A DNA stretch of 64,000 nucleotides from Oliverpabstia intestinalis (GCF_009696065.1 NZ_VUMS01000013.1:1-64000), one strand, 5' to 3'; counted from the first letter of the stretch, positions 27,247 through 37,576 are shown. Notes: generated by a model not told the origin, from the sequence alone. Program-made: numbers and translations.

Positions 27247-28485
27247 ATGAGAATTCCGGAATTACTTGTTCCGGCCAGCAGCCTGGAAGTACTGCAGGTT
27301 GCGGTTATATTTGGTGCGGATGCAGTCTATATCGGAGGCGAGGCTTTCGGTCTGCGTGCAAAAGCAAAGAACTTTTCAAAAGAAGATATGTCAGAAGGGG
27401 TACGGTTTGCCCACGAACATGGTGTAAAAGTATACGTCACAGCTAATATTCTGGCACATAATCAGGATCTGGAGGGCGTCCGGAAGTATTTTGAAGAACT
27501 CCGGGAAATCGGACCGGATGCACTGATTATTTCGGATCCGGGAGTCTATCAGATCGCAAAAGAAGTATGTCCTGAGATCGAACGTCACATTAGTACTCAG
27601 GCAAATAACACCAATTATGGTACATACCAGTTTTGGTATCAGATGGGAGCCAAGCGAGTGGTGACAGCAAGAGAATTGTCGCTGGAAGAGATTCGCGAGA
27701 TTCGAAGCAGAATTCCTGAAGATATGGAGATCGAGACTTTTATTCATGGAGCGATGTGTATCTCATATTCCGGAAGATGTCTGTTAAGCAATTATCTGAC
27801 AGGAAGAGATTCCAATCAGGGAGCATGTACTCATCCGTGTCGATGGAAGTACTCTGTTATGGAAGAAAGTCGTCCGGGAGAGTATTTTCCGGTCTATGAA
27901 AATGAAAGAGGAACTTTTATTTTCAATTCTAAGGATTTGTGCATGATCGAACATATTCCGGATCTGATCAATGCCGGAATCGACAGCTTTAAGATTGAAG
28001 GACGTATGAAGACTGCGTTGTATGTGGCAACAGTTGCCCGGACCTATCGGAAAGCCATCGATGACTATCTGAAAGATCCGGCACTGTATGAGGAAAATAT
28101 GTCGTGGTATCAGGAACAGATTTCCAACTGTACTTATCGGCAATTTACCACCGGATTCTTTTACGGAAAACCAACTCAGGAAGCACAGATTTATGATAAT
28201 AATACGTATATTAAAGAATATACTTATCTGGGTATTGTGGGAGAGACAAATGAAGAAGGAAAATATTGTATCTCTCAGAGAAACAAGTTCTCTGTAGGAG
28301 AACAGATCGAAGTTATGAAGCCAAATGGCGATAACATCGAAGCGACAGTAAAAAGTATTCAGGATGAAGAAGGCAACCAGATGGAGAGTGCACCACATCC
28401 GAAGCAGATTCTTTATATTGATCTGGGAATTAAACTGGATCGATATGATATTTTACGTAGAAAAGAACCGGTCACGGAGCTTTAA
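27247..28485 (+). CDS. trhP: U32 family protein, TrhP-like tRNA hydroxylation enzyme
   Basis: A 412-residue member of the U32 peptidase family. ELLVPASSLEVLQVAVIFGA starts the TIM-barrel-like domain, EIERHISTQANNTNYGT and ARELSLEEIREI follow, and MCISYSGRCLLSNYL with GACTHPCRWKY gives the cysteines thought to hold a cluster. TrhP proteins use prephenate to make 5-hydroxyuridine at tRNA position 34, the substrate of the adjacent TrmR. Bacillus has two such genes (yrrN, yrrO); here there is one. Its last 33 bases overlap the sigK stop, head on. Confidence 0.82.
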   Translation: MRIPELLVPASSLEVLQVAVIFGADAVYIGGEAFGLRAKAKNFSKEDMSEGVRFAHEHGVKVYVTANILAHNQDLEGVRKYFEELREIGPDALIISDPGVYQIAKEVCPEIERHISTQANNTNYGTYQFWYQMGAKRVVTARELSLEEIREIRSRIPEDMEIETFIHGAMCISYSGRCLLSNYLTGRDSNQGACTHPCRWKYSVMEESRPGEYFPVYENERGTFIFNSKDLCMIEHIPDLINAGIDSFKIEGRMKTALYVATVARTYRKAIDDYLKDPALYEENMSWYQEQISNCTYRQFTTGFFYGKPTQEAQIYDNNTYIKEYTYLGIVGETNEEGKYCISQRNKFSVGEQIEVMKPNGDNIEATVKSIQDEEGNQMESAPHPKQILYIDLGIKLDRYDILRRKEPVTEL

Positions 28486-29085
28486 TACAGCATTTTTTTC
28501 AATGCGGGAGACATAGGAACGGCTGATTCCCAGCCGTTTTCCAAGTGCCCGCTGTGTCAATTCTTTTTCACCGAAAAGCCCATAGCGGTATTTAATTACT
28601 TCATATTCCAATGGTGAAAGAACTTCCCTCAAACAACCATACAATTGAAGAATTCGTTCCTTATGGATACACTGATCAGTGATATCCTGTTCGTTAGCTT
28701 CCACAATATCCAGAAGATGAATCTCGTTCCCTTCTTTGTCTGTACCGATCGGTTCGTACAGGGAAACTTCTCTGGAAAATTTTTTTCGGCTGCGAAGCAT
28801 CATCAACAATTCATTATCAATACAGCGGGCAGCGTAGGTAGCAAGTCTGCTGCCTTTTGTCATATCATAGGTGGACACGGCTTTGATCAGACCGATCGTT
28901 CCTATGGAAATCAAATCATCCAGATCTTCATCAACCCCCTGGTATTTTTTTACAATATGTGCAACCAGTCGCAGATTACGTTCGATCAACACATCTCGGG
29001 CAGCCTTATCACCCTGTCGGCATTTACGAAGATAGAAAGTTTCTTCTTGTGTGGTGAGGGGTTTCAGAAAGGTCTTCACATACAC
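28453..29085 (-). CDS. sigK: Sporulation sigma factor SigK (no pro-sequence)
   Basis: A 210-residue sigma-70-family factor. Region 2 is clear (RNLRLVAHIVKKYQGVDEDL, DDLISIGTIGLIKAVSTYD, RLATYAARCIDNELLM) and region 4.2 reads LTQRALGKRLGISRSYVSRI. It matches sigma-K, which directs late mother-cell genes of sporulation. It begins MYVKTFLKPLTTQEE, so the roughly 20-residue hydrophobic pro-sequence of Bacillus pro-sigma-K is missing, as in Clostridioides difficile. The gene is intact, with no skin element. Sigma-E is the nearest alternative. Confidence 0.85.
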   Translation of the reverse strand: MYVKTFLKPLTTQEETFYLRKCRQGDKAARDVLIERNLRLVAHIVKKYQGVDEDLDDLISIGTIGLIKAVSTYDMTKGSRLATYAARCIDNELLMMLRSRKKFSREVSLYEPIGTDKEGNEIHLLDIVEANEQDITDQCIHKERILQLYGCLREVLSPLEYEVIKYRYGLFGEKELTQRALGKRLGISRSYVSRIEKNAVLKLRDRFFST

Positions 29086-29201
29086 ACCTCAAAGGGCTTT
29101 CTTTCTAATTTATGCCCTGGCGGAAGAATATGTGCTTTTCCCAAAATGTAGAATCAGAGCATATCAAAATATATAATCCCAAAACATACAGAAAATAAAG
29201 A

Positions 29202-29269
29202 CAACTATACAGTAACCACTGCCCCGCGAGGTATTTTGCCCCGTAGCTGTGAAGGGGCTGAACAGTTAC
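29202..29269. repeat. Internally deleted copy of the GTAAC repeat (copy C)
   Basis: CAACTATACAGTAACCACTG and CCGCGAGGTATTTTG match the left part of the long copy at 48252-48484 read in reverse, and CTGTGAAGGGGCTGAACAGTTAC matches the right end. About 70-160 internal bases are missing. It lies between the divergent sigK and yifB genes. Confidence 0.7.
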
Positions 29270-29346
29270 CAATAAAAAACAAGACGGTGATGGCAGTGCT
29301 AACCGTTATTACAGTGATATAACGCAGAGAAAGGAGAGAATATTTT

Positions 29347-30885
29347 ATGTATACAAGTATATTATCGGCAACGATGCAGGGAATCAGGGCGATTCCGGTA
29401 CAGGTGGAGGTGGATGTGAGTCCCGGGCTTCCCGGATTTTCCATGGTAGGGACAGTGAACAGTCAGGTTCGGGAGGCACAGGATCGGGTCAGAACGTCAT
29501 TACATAATCTGGAGATACCGGTTCCGCCAAGAAGAATTACCATCAATCTTTCTCCGGCAGATGTACCAAAGGCCGGAACCGGTTTTGATCTTCCGATTAC
29601 TGCGGCAATCCTGGAATCTCTGGGGCAGCTTCCGAAAGGGGGACTTGAGAGTGTCATGGTAACCGGCGAAGTGGGGTTGGACGGACAGATTAAAAAAGTG
29701 AGAGGAGTTCTTGCGATGGTTGAGGAGGCGAGGAAATCAGGATGCCAGGGGTGTATTGTTCCATGGGAAAACCGGAGAGAGGCACAGATGATCCAGGGGA
29801 TTCGAAGCGTAGGAGTCAGGAATCTGGGAGAGTTTATGCGGACAGTGAGAGAACGGACATGGGAACATCCGGAGAAAGAAAGGGAAAAGATGGAGATTGC
29901 ACCGGAAATAACAGCAGATTTCAGAGAAATCAAAGGACAGACTGCTGCAAAAAGGGGGGCACTTCTTGCAGCCGCCGGTTTTCATAATATATTACTGATG
30001 GGGCCTCCGGGTTCAGGAAAAACAATGGTGGCAAAAAGAATTCCCGGTTTGCTTCCGGCACTGAGTCATGAGGAGGCAATGGAAATTACTTCTATTTATA
30101 GTGTGGCAGGATTATTATCTTCAAAAGTCCCCTGGGTATCAAACAGGCCGTTCCGTTCTCCGCATCATACCATATCACCGCAGGCGCTTGCGGGAGGAGG
30201 AAAGATACCGATGCCAGGAGAAATCACATTGGCACACAAAGGTGTCTTATTTTTGGATGAACTTCCGGAGATGAAGAGGGAGACACTGGAGATTCTCCGA
30301 CAGCCGCTTGAGGACGGAGAGATTCATATTGCGCGGGTGGGGGGAAGGTATAGTTTCCCGGCAGAATTTCTTCTGGTGGGTGCGATGAATCCCTGCCCCT
30401 GTGGCTACTATCCGGACAGAAACCGCTGCGATTGTGGAGAACATGAGATTAAAAGATATCAGCAGCGGATCAGTCAGGCTTTTCTTGACCGGATGGATAT
30501 CTGTGTGACTACCAATGCGGCAACTTATGGTGAATTCAGGGGAGAGATACCCGACAGTGACAGTATACAGTGGAGTACAGAAAATATGCGAAAAGAAGTA
30601 GAGAGAGCCCGGTTAATACAAAAAGAACGTTTAAAAGAATCCGGAATCTGTTATAACAGCCAGATTCCGCCGGGTGAGATCAGTACATATTGCAAAACAA
30701 GTGAAGAAGCAGAAAAAATGTTACAGGGAGCTTTTGAAAAGTTACATCTAAGTGGACGGGCATGTAACCGGATCCTTCGCGTGGCGAGGACAGCAGCGGA
30801 TCTGGCAGGAAAAGAACAGATTGAAGAAGAAGAGATCGCAGAAGCAATCGGATACCGAAGTTTTGACAAACATTCATGGAAATAG
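29347..30885 (+). CDS. YifB/ComM-family Mg-chelatase-like AAA ATPase
   Basis: A 512-residue protein. The N-terminal third is a ChlI/Lon-C-like domain (VDVSPGLPGFSMVGTVNSQV, INLSPADVPKAGTGFDLPI). The AAA core has LLMGPPGSGKTMVAKRIPG (Walker A), FLDELPEM (Walker B) and CPCGYYPD, a CxC motif typical of the family. ComM in other bacteria is a hexameric helicase that extends recombination during natural transformation. It sits next to dprA, which supports a role with incoming DNA. AAAGGAGAG precedes the ATG. Confidence 0.9.
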   Translation: MYTSILSATMQGIRAIPVQVEVDVSPGLPGFSMVGTVNSQVREAQDRVRTSLHNLEIPVPPRRITINLSPADVPKAGTGFDLPITAAILESLGQLPKGGLESVMVTGEVGLDGQIKKVRGVLAMVEEARKSGCQGCIVPWENRREAQMIQGIRSVGVRNLGEFMRTVRERTWEHPEKEREKMEIAPEITADFREIKGQTAAKRGALLAAAGFHNILLMGPPGSGKTMVAKRIPGLLPALSHEEAMEITSIYSVAGLLSSKVPWVSNRPFRSPHHTISPQALAGGGKIPMPGEITLAHKGVLFLDELPEMKRETLEILRQPLEDGEIHIARVGGRYSFPAEFLLVGAMNPCPCGYYPDRNRCDCGEHEIKRYQQRISQAFLDRMDICVTTNAATYGEFRGEIPDSDSIQWSTENMRKEVERARLIQKERLKESGICYNSQIPPGEISTYCKTSEEAEKMLQGAFEKLHLSGRACNRILRVARTAADLAGKEQIEEEEIAEAIGYRSFDKHSWK

Positions 30886-30893
30886 GGGGATAA

Positions 30894-31790
30894 ATGATGA
30901 GCGAGAACATAAAAATATATAAGAAAACAGAAGAAGGCTACCCGAAAAATTTATTACAACTTCCGGATGCACCGTCACGGTTATATGTGCTGGGAGAATT
31001 ACCGGATCCTATGCGGCCGGCGATTGCCATTGTCGGAGCAAGAAACTGTAGTTCTTATGGAAAAAATATGGCATATGAATATGCCAGAATTCTGACTCAA
31101 AGAGGAATACAGGTGATCAGCGGACTGGCCAGAGGTGTGGATGCAGCAGCTCATGCAGGAGCCCTGGCAGCAGGGGGAAAAACTTATGGTGTGATGGGAT
31201 GCGGGGTGGATTTTTGCTATCCTACATCCAGCAGGAAGCTTTACCATGTCATGCAGCAGCAGGGTGGTATTTTGTCCGAATTCGCTCCTGGGACACCACC
31301 CCTTTCCTATCATTTTCCACTGCGCAACCGAATCATCAGCGGTCTCTCCGGGGCGATACTTGTGGTTGAGGCAAAAGAGAAAAGTGGTTCTCTGATTACT
31401 GCGGATGCCGCACTGGAACAGGGGCGTACGGTTTTCGCTCTTCCGGGGCGTGTAGGTGATCTTTTGAGTGAAGGATGTAACCGGTTAATCTACCAGGGAG
31501 CCATCCCGGCATGGAAGCCGGAGATCATTCTGGAAGAGATGGAATGGACGGGAAAGAAGGAAATAATACAGGAGGATTTTACACAGGAGAAAAAAATAGT
31601 GCTTGCAAGGGAAGATGATTTGGTGTATAGTTGTCTCGATTTAAACCCAAAAGCCGTGTCACAGTTACAGGACGAGACAGGACTGCCATCCGGAAGTCTG
31701 TTGAAGAGTCTATACTATCTGACAGCAAAAGATCTGGCCCGCGAAGTCTGGCAGAATTATTATATTCGCACAGAAAAGAGGTGGGCATAA
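30894..31790 (+). CDS. dprA: DNA processing protein DprA
   Basis: A 298-residue DprA (Smf), which loads RecA on incoming single-stranded DNA. The Rossmann-like core is clear: AIVGARNCSSYGKNMAYEYA, ISGLARGVDAAAHAGAL, GVMGCGVDFCYP, PLRNRIISGLSGAILVVEA, SGSLITADAALEQGRTVFAL and EGCNRLI. A short winged-helix tail follows. It starts eight bases after yifB. The order dprA-topA-codY is conserved in Firmicutes. Confidence 0.94.
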   Translation: MMSENIKIYKKTEEGYPKNLLQLPDAPSRLYVLGELPDPMRPAIAIVGARNCSSYGKNMAYEYARILTQRGIQVISGLARGVDAAAHAGALAAGGKTYGVMGCGVDFCYPTSSRKLYHVMQQQGGILSEFAPGTPPLSYHFPLRNRIISGLSGAILVVEAKEKSGSLITADAALEQGRTVFALPGRVGDLLSEGCNRLIYQGAIPAWKPEIILEEMEWTGKKEIIQEDFTQEKKIVLAREDDLVYSCLDLNPKAVSQLQDETGLPSGSLLKSLYYLTAKDLAREVWQNYYIRTEKRWA

Positions 31791-31846
31791 AAGCACGGCA
31801 ATACATGTGCTTTTGAAGCACATAATAAAAAATCAGGAGGAAGACA

Positions 31847-33916
31847 TTGGCTAAATATTTAGTGATTGTGGAGTCACCTGCGAAGGTAAAGACGGTAAAA
31901 AAGTTCCTTGGGAGCAATTATGAAGTGGCAGCTTCCAACGGACATGTCCGGGATTTGCCGAAAAGTCAGTTGGGCATCGACATAGAGAATGATTATGAAC
32001 CGAAATATATTACGATTCGGGGAAAGGGAGAATTGCTGGCAAGTCTGAGAAAAGAAGCAAAAAAGGCAGATAAAGTATATCTCGCAACTGACCCGGACCG
32101 TGAGGGAGAAGCGATTTCCTGGCATCTGGCAACAGCATTGAAGCTGGATGAAAAAAAGATGCGGAGAATCACTTTTAATGAGATCACCAAAAGCGCAGTG
32201 AAAGAGTCGATCAAACATGCCAGAGACATAGATATGAATCTGGTGGATGAACAGCAGACAAGACGTATCCTGGACCGTATGGTTGGTTATAGGATCAGTC
32301 CGGTGCTGTGGAAAAAGATCAAACGTGGACTGAGTGCCGGTCGGGTACAGTCTGTTGCGCTGCGGATCATAGCGGACAGAGAGGAAGAAATCAATGCATT
32401 TATTCCGGAAGAATACTGGTCACTGGATGCTGTATTTAAAATTCCGGGAGAAAAGAAACCGCTGGTTGCAAAGTTCTACGGAAAAGAAAAAGAGAAGATG
32501 ACGATTTCCTCCAGAGAAGAAACAGATCGCATCATGGAAGAACTGAAAGGTGTATCTTATCAGGTCAGTGAAGTAAAAAAGGGAGAGAGAGGTAAAAAAG
32601 CTCCGCTTCCATTTACTACCAGCACTTTGCAGCAGGAAGCTTCCAAGGCACTGAACTTTTCTACTCAGAAGACAATGCGTCTGGCTCAGCAGCTGTATGA
32701 AGGAGTAGATATCAAAGGACAGGGTACCGTTGCTCTGATTTCCTACCTGCGTACCGATTCCACCCGTATCTCGGAAGAAGCAGATGCAATGGCAAGAAGC
32801 TTTATCGGCGAACATTACGGAGAATCCTATGTGGCAGTGCGGGAGAGTAAACAAAAAGAAGGAAAGAACATTCAGGATGCACACGAAGCAATCCGTCCGA
32901 CGGATGTTTCCCGTATGCCGGCCCTTGTAAAAGAATCTCTTTCCAGAGACCAGTTCCGTCTCTATCAGCTGATCTGGAAACGATTTGTGGCAAGCCGTAT
33001 GCAGCCGGCTATATACGAAACAACATCTGTAAAGATTTCCGGTGGAGAATACCTGTTTACGGTTGCCGCATCCAAGATCAAGTTCGATGGTTTCATGTCC
33101 GTTTATGTGCAGGAAGATGAGGAGAAAGCGCAGAACAATACATTGGTACGAAGCATTGACAAAGATACGGTTCTGAATTTTCAGGAATTTGATGAACAGC
33201 AGCATTTTACACAGCCGCCGGCACATTATACGGAGGCTTCCCTGGTAAAAACTATGGAAGAACTGGGAATCGGTCGTCCAAGTACTTATGCACCGACCAT
33301 CACCACAATTATTGCAAGAAGATATGTGGCAAAAGAGAATAAGAACCTGTATATGACAGAACTGGGTGAGGTGGTCAATCAGATGATGAAAGAAGCCTTT
33401 CCAAGTATTGTGGATGTCAACTTTACTGCTACGATGGAAGATCTGCTGGATAAAGTGGGTGACGGAACCGTAGACTGGAAAGTGGTAGTTCGGAACTTCT
33501 ATCCGGATCTTGATGAATCTGTGAAAGAAGCAGAGAAAAATCTCGAGGAAGTTAAACTGGAAGATGAAGTCACTGATGTAATCTGTGAAAACTGTGGAAG
33601 AAACATGGTAATCAAATATGGCCCGCATGGAAGATTCCTGGCATGTCCCGGATTTCCGGATTGCAGAAATACCAAGCCGTATCTGGAAAAGATCGGTGTC
33701 AAATGTCCGAAGTGTGGAAAAGAAGTAGTTCTTCGCAAGACCAAGAAAGGCCGGAAATATTACGGCTGCGAGGATAATCCGGAATGTGATTTCATGTCCT
33801 GGGCAAAACCGATCAATGAAAAATGTCCGAAATGCGGCGGTTACATGGTAGAAAAGGGAAACAAAAAAGTCTGCGCGGACGAGCAGTGCGGGTATGTGGA
33901 AGTAAAAGAAAAATAG
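31847..33916 (+). CDS. topA: DNA topoisomerase I
   Basis: A 689-residue type IA topoisomerase that relaxes negative supercoils. LVIVESPAKVKTVKKFLG starts the Toprim domain, whose metal site is in TDPDREGEAISWH. The active tyrosine is in ISYLRTDSTRIS, and GIGRPSTYAPTI is a conserved strand-passage motif. Three C-terminal zinc ribbons follow (CENCGRNM, CPKCGKEVV, CPKCGGYMV). The start is TTG with AGGAGG upstream. Its TAG stop shares its last base with the left end of a GTAAC repeat. Confidence 0.96.
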   Translation: MAKYLVIVESPAKVKTVKKFLGSNYEVAASNGHVRDLPKSQLGIDIENDYEPKYITIRGKGELLASLRKEAKKADKVYLATDPDREGEAISWHLATALKLDEKKMRRITFNEITKSAVKESIKHARDIDMNLVDEQQTRRILDRMVGYRISPVLWKKIKRGLSAGRVQSVALRIIADREEEINAFIPEEYWSLDAVFKIPGEKKPLVAKFYGKEKEKMTISSREETDRIMEELKGVSYQVSEVKKGERGKKAPLPFTTSTLQQEASKALNFSTQKTMRLAQQLYEGVDIKGQGTVALISYLRTDSTRISEEADAMARSFIGEHYGESYVAVRESKQKEGKNIQDAHEAIRPTDVSRMPALVKESLSRDQFRLYQLIWKRFVASRMQPAIYETTSVKISGGEYLFTVAASKIKFDGFMSVYVQEDEEKAQNNTLVRSIDKDTVLNFQEFDEQQHFTQPPAHYTEASLVKTMEELGIGRPSTYAPTITTIIARRYVAKENKNLYMTELGEVVNQMMKEAFPSIVDVNFTATMEDLLDKVGDGTVDWKVVVRNFYPDLDESVKEAEKNLEEVKLEDEVTDVICENCGRNMVIKYGPHGRFLACPGFPDCRNTKPYLEKIGVKCPKCGKEVVLRKTKKGRKYYGCEDNPECDFMSWAKPINEKCPKCGGYMVEKGNKKVCADEQCGYVEVKEK

Positions 33917-34056
33917 TAACTATTCAGTAGCCATTATCCCGCGAGGTGTTTGGCATAAATATGCCAAAATCCCGAGACATACAAGCAAAAATGCCATCAC
34001 CGAAGGTGATTTTAAATGCATTTTTGCTCGTAACTGTGAAGGTACTGAACAGTTAC
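33916..34056. repeat. Full-length GTAAC intergenic repeat (copy A, 141 bp)
   Basis: Left end GTAACTATTCAGTA (33916-33929) and right end TACTGAACAGTTAC (34043-34056) are inverted repeats with one mismatch in 14. Inside lie a palindrome TTTGGCATA-AA-TATGCCAAA, a small ATCACC/GGTGAT hairpin, and a right-end hairpin CGTAACTGT/ACAGTTACG. No reading frame is visible. It starts at the last base of the topA stop codon. Confidence 0.85.
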
Positions 34057-34074
34057 GAAAAATAAATCTTACTG

Positions 34075-34139
34075 TGCAACGGAAAATTAAAAGATACAGA
34101 TTTCGGCAAAGAATCTGTATCTTTTAATTTTCCGTTGCA
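34075..34139. terminator. Perfect 28-bp hairpin between topA and codY
   Basis: Bases 34075-34102 are the exact reverse complement of 34112-34139, with a nine-base loop. The inner arm holds an A-rich run and TATCTTTTAA on the far side, so it could stop transcription either way. It is far longer than an ordinary terminator stem. Confidence 0.7.
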
Positions 34140-34151
34140 GTGCATATCAAT

Positions 34152-34172
34152 AATTGGTCCGGTGGACCAATT
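34152..34172. promoter_or_regulatory. Operator-like palindrome upstream of codY
   Basis: AATTGGTCC-GGT-GGACCAATT is a perfect 9-bp inverted repeat with a three-base centre. The half-site TTGGTC resembles operators of FadR-subgroup GntR repressors. No such repressor gene is nearby. Confidence 0.4.
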
Positions 34173-34230
34173 TTAGTTTTCATGGTTTTGATTAGGCAGA
34201 TAAAACAGTCACAATAAATGAAAAAATTGA

Positions 34231-34277
34231 AATATTCAGAAAATATTATTGTTATTTAAAGAATATCATGGTACAAT
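34231..34277 (+). promoter_or_regulatory. codY promoter with a candidate CodY box
   Basis: TTGTTA at 34249-34254 and TACAAT at 34272-34277, 17 bases apart. Just upstream, AATATTCAGAAAATA (34231-34245) matches the CodY consensus AATTTTCWGAAAATT at 13 of 15 positions. This suggests that CodY regulates its own gene. Confidence 0.65.
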
Positions 34278-34323
34278 ATTATAAAAGTATAAAAAAAACA
34301 AAAAATCCAGAAAGGAGTAGAAG

Positions 34324-35127
34324 ATGAGCGTACAGTTATTGGACAAAACCAGAAAAATCAATAAATTACTGCACAATAATAATTCTACAAAAGTAGTGTT
34401 CAATGATATCTGCAAAGTAATGATGGAAACATTGGATTCCAATATTCTTGTGATCAGTAAGAAAGGAAAAGTTCTTGGCGTCAGTTTATGCCCGGGAGTA
34501 GAAGAAATCACAGAATTGATTGAGGATAAAGTCGGAAGTCATGTAGATCCGCTTCTGAATGACCGGTTTTTAAGCGTCTTGTCCACAAAGGAAAATGTGA
34601 ATCTTCAGACTCTGGGATTTGAGAGGGATGATATCCAGCAATATTGTGCGATTATCAACCCGATTGATATTGCAGGAGAACGTCTTGGAACTGTATTTAT
34701 GTACCGGAAAGAACGCCAGTACGATATTGAGGATATTATTGTCAGTGAGTATGGAACGACAGTAGTAGGGTTGGAAATGATGCGCTCCGTAAATGAAGAA
34801 AATGCAGAGGAAGCCAGAAAGGTTCACGTTGTAAAAGCAGCGTTCAGCACACTCTCGTTTTCGGAACTGGAAGCGATCATTCATATTTTCGATGAATTGG
34901 ACGGAGATGAAGGAATCCTTGTGGCAAGTAAGATTGCTGACCGTGTGGGAATTACACGTTCAGTTATTGTAAATGCTCTCAGAAAATTTGAGAGTGCCGG
35001 TGTGATCGAATCCAGATCCAGTGGTATGAAGGGAACGTACATCAAAGTGTTGAATGATGTGATCTTTGATGAACTTGAAGAACTGAAAGCGAGAAAAAAT
35101 CTGAAAGTGACAGAAAAGGACGACTGA
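34324..35127 (+). CDS. codY: GTP-sensing transcriptional repressor CodY
   Basis: A 267-residue CodY. It senses GTP and branched-chain amino acids and represses nutrient-limitation genes in growing cells. The N-terminal GAF domain begins SVQLLDKTRKINKLLHNN and includes DSNILVISKKGKVLG. The C-terminal winged helix reads GILVASKIADRVGITRSVIV and FESAGVIESRSSGMKGTY, the conserved recognition region. AAAGGAG lies ten bases before ATG. A CodY-like box in its promoter points to autoregulation. Confidence 0.96.
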   Translation: MSVQLLDKTRKINKLLHNNNSTKVVFNDICKVMMETLDSNILVISKKGKVLGVSLCPGVEEITELIEDKVGSHVDPLLNDRFLSVLSTKENVNLQTLGFERDDIQQYCAIINPIDIAGERLGTVFMYRKERQYDIEDIIVSEYGTTVVGLEMMRSVNEENAEEARKVHVVKAAFSTLSFSELEAIIHIFDELDGDEGILVASKIADRVGITRSVIVNALRKFESAGVIESRSSGMKGTYIKVLNDVIFDELEELKARKNLKVTEKDD

Positions 35128-35157
35128 TACAACAACAGCTGAAAAGAAAAGGACAGA

Positions 35158-35194
35158 AGAAAGAAGAAAAGGAGAACCTCCTGGTCTTCTTTCT
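35158..35194 (+). terminator. Terminator after codY
   Basis: AGAAAGAAGA pairs with TCTTCTTTCT and AGGAG with CTCCT around a short loop, followed by a run of T. Confidence 0.8.
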
Positions 35195-35324
35195 TTTTTG
35201 TTGCTTTGCATCTGAGAAAAAATGACAAAATGGAAAAAATATAGAAAAGTGAGAAAATAAGAGAAAAAATGAGTATATATTTAAAAATAAGAGAATATAT
35301 TAAAAATACCAGCGAAAAGTGAAG

Positions 35325-35390
35325 TTGCGAAAACAGGGCAAAATTACTAATATAAGACCATCGGTAGCACTCGATACAAACGAGTGCTAA
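35325..35390 (+). promoter_or_regulatory. groES promoter and CIRCE operator
   Basis: TTGCGA (35325-35330) and TAATAT (35348-35353), 17 bases apart. CIRCE follows at 35364-35390: GTAGCACTC, nine bases, GAGTGCTAA, with one mismatch (G for the first T) against the consensus. The rest of the 299-base codY-groES gap is AT-rich and holds no gene. Confidence 0.92.
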
Positions 35391-35426
35391 TAAAACAGAT
35401 TATACGCTTAAAGGAGGCAAATAGAT

Positions 35427-35711
35427 ATGAAATTAGTACCATTGGGAGACAGAGTTGTATTAAAACAGTTAGTTGCAGAAGAAACCACAAAGTCCGGTAT
35501 TGTATTACCGGGACAGGCACAGGAAAAACCGCAGCAGGCAGAAGTCGTGGCTGTAGGACCTGGCGGAATGGTTGATGGAAAAGAAGTAAAGATGGAAGTT
35601 GCGGTTGGAGACCAGGTTATCTATTCCAAATATGCAGGAACTGAAGTAAAGCTGGACGGAGAAGAATATATCATTGTAAAACAGAATGACATTCTTGCCG
35701 TTGTAAAATAA
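35427..35711 (+). CDS. groES: Co-chaperonin GroES
   Basis: A 94-residue GroES, the lid of the GroEL chamber. MKLVPLGDRVVLKQLVAEET opens the family fold, KSGIVLPGQAQEKPQQAEVV holds the mobile loop, and GEEYIIVKQNDILAVV is the usual ending. AAAGGAGG precedes the ATG. It is under CIRCE control and forms a two-gene operon with groEL. Confidence 0.96.
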   Translation: MKLVPLGDRVVLKQLVAEETTKSGIVLPGQAQEKPQQAEVVAVGPGGMVDGKEVKMEVAVGDQVIYSKYAGTEVKLDGEEYIIVKQNDILAVVK

Positions 35712-35740
35712 TCGATTTTCAGAAAGAAAAAGAGAGATAG

Positions 35741-37381
<1,641 letters not shown>

Positions 37382-37406
37382 TTTACGAAGGTAAGATAAG
37401 AATTGT

Positions 37407-37436
37407 ATAACTGTTCGGTGTCTGCTGAATAGTCAC
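37407..37436. repeat. Short, diverged copy of the GTAAC repeat (copy I)
   Basis: ATAACTGTTCGGT and CTGAATAGTCAC are degenerate inverted ends of the family around a few bases. It lies 26 bases after groEL. Confidence 0.45.
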
Positions 37437-37461
37437 CGGAGTTCATAAAGATTTAAGAAAA

Positions 37462-37496
37462 GCAGGAGCTGACCAGATAGACGGCGGCTCCTGTTT
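37462..37496 (+). terminator. Terminator of the groESL operon
   Basis: CAGGAGC pairs with GCTCCTG and a TTTGTGTT tail follows. Confidence 0.6.
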
Positions 37497-37576
37497 GTGT
37501 TAAAATGAAAATGGATCTGACTGGGTATCACAGCGGGCAGGGGAAAAGAAAAGTAAGGCGTCAGAAAGGAACAGGG

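Noticed and set aside
28453-29085. skin-type interruption of sigK
   Set aside because: The gene is continuous through regions 2 to 4, with no insertion.
32420-33628. 402-codon antisense ORF opposite topA, and similar ones opposite dnaK, guaB, groEL and hrcA
   Set aside because: They mirror the biased codon use of well-supported genes, are rich in Cys/Phe/Ser as antisense shadows are, and have no ribosome binding sites or family motifs.
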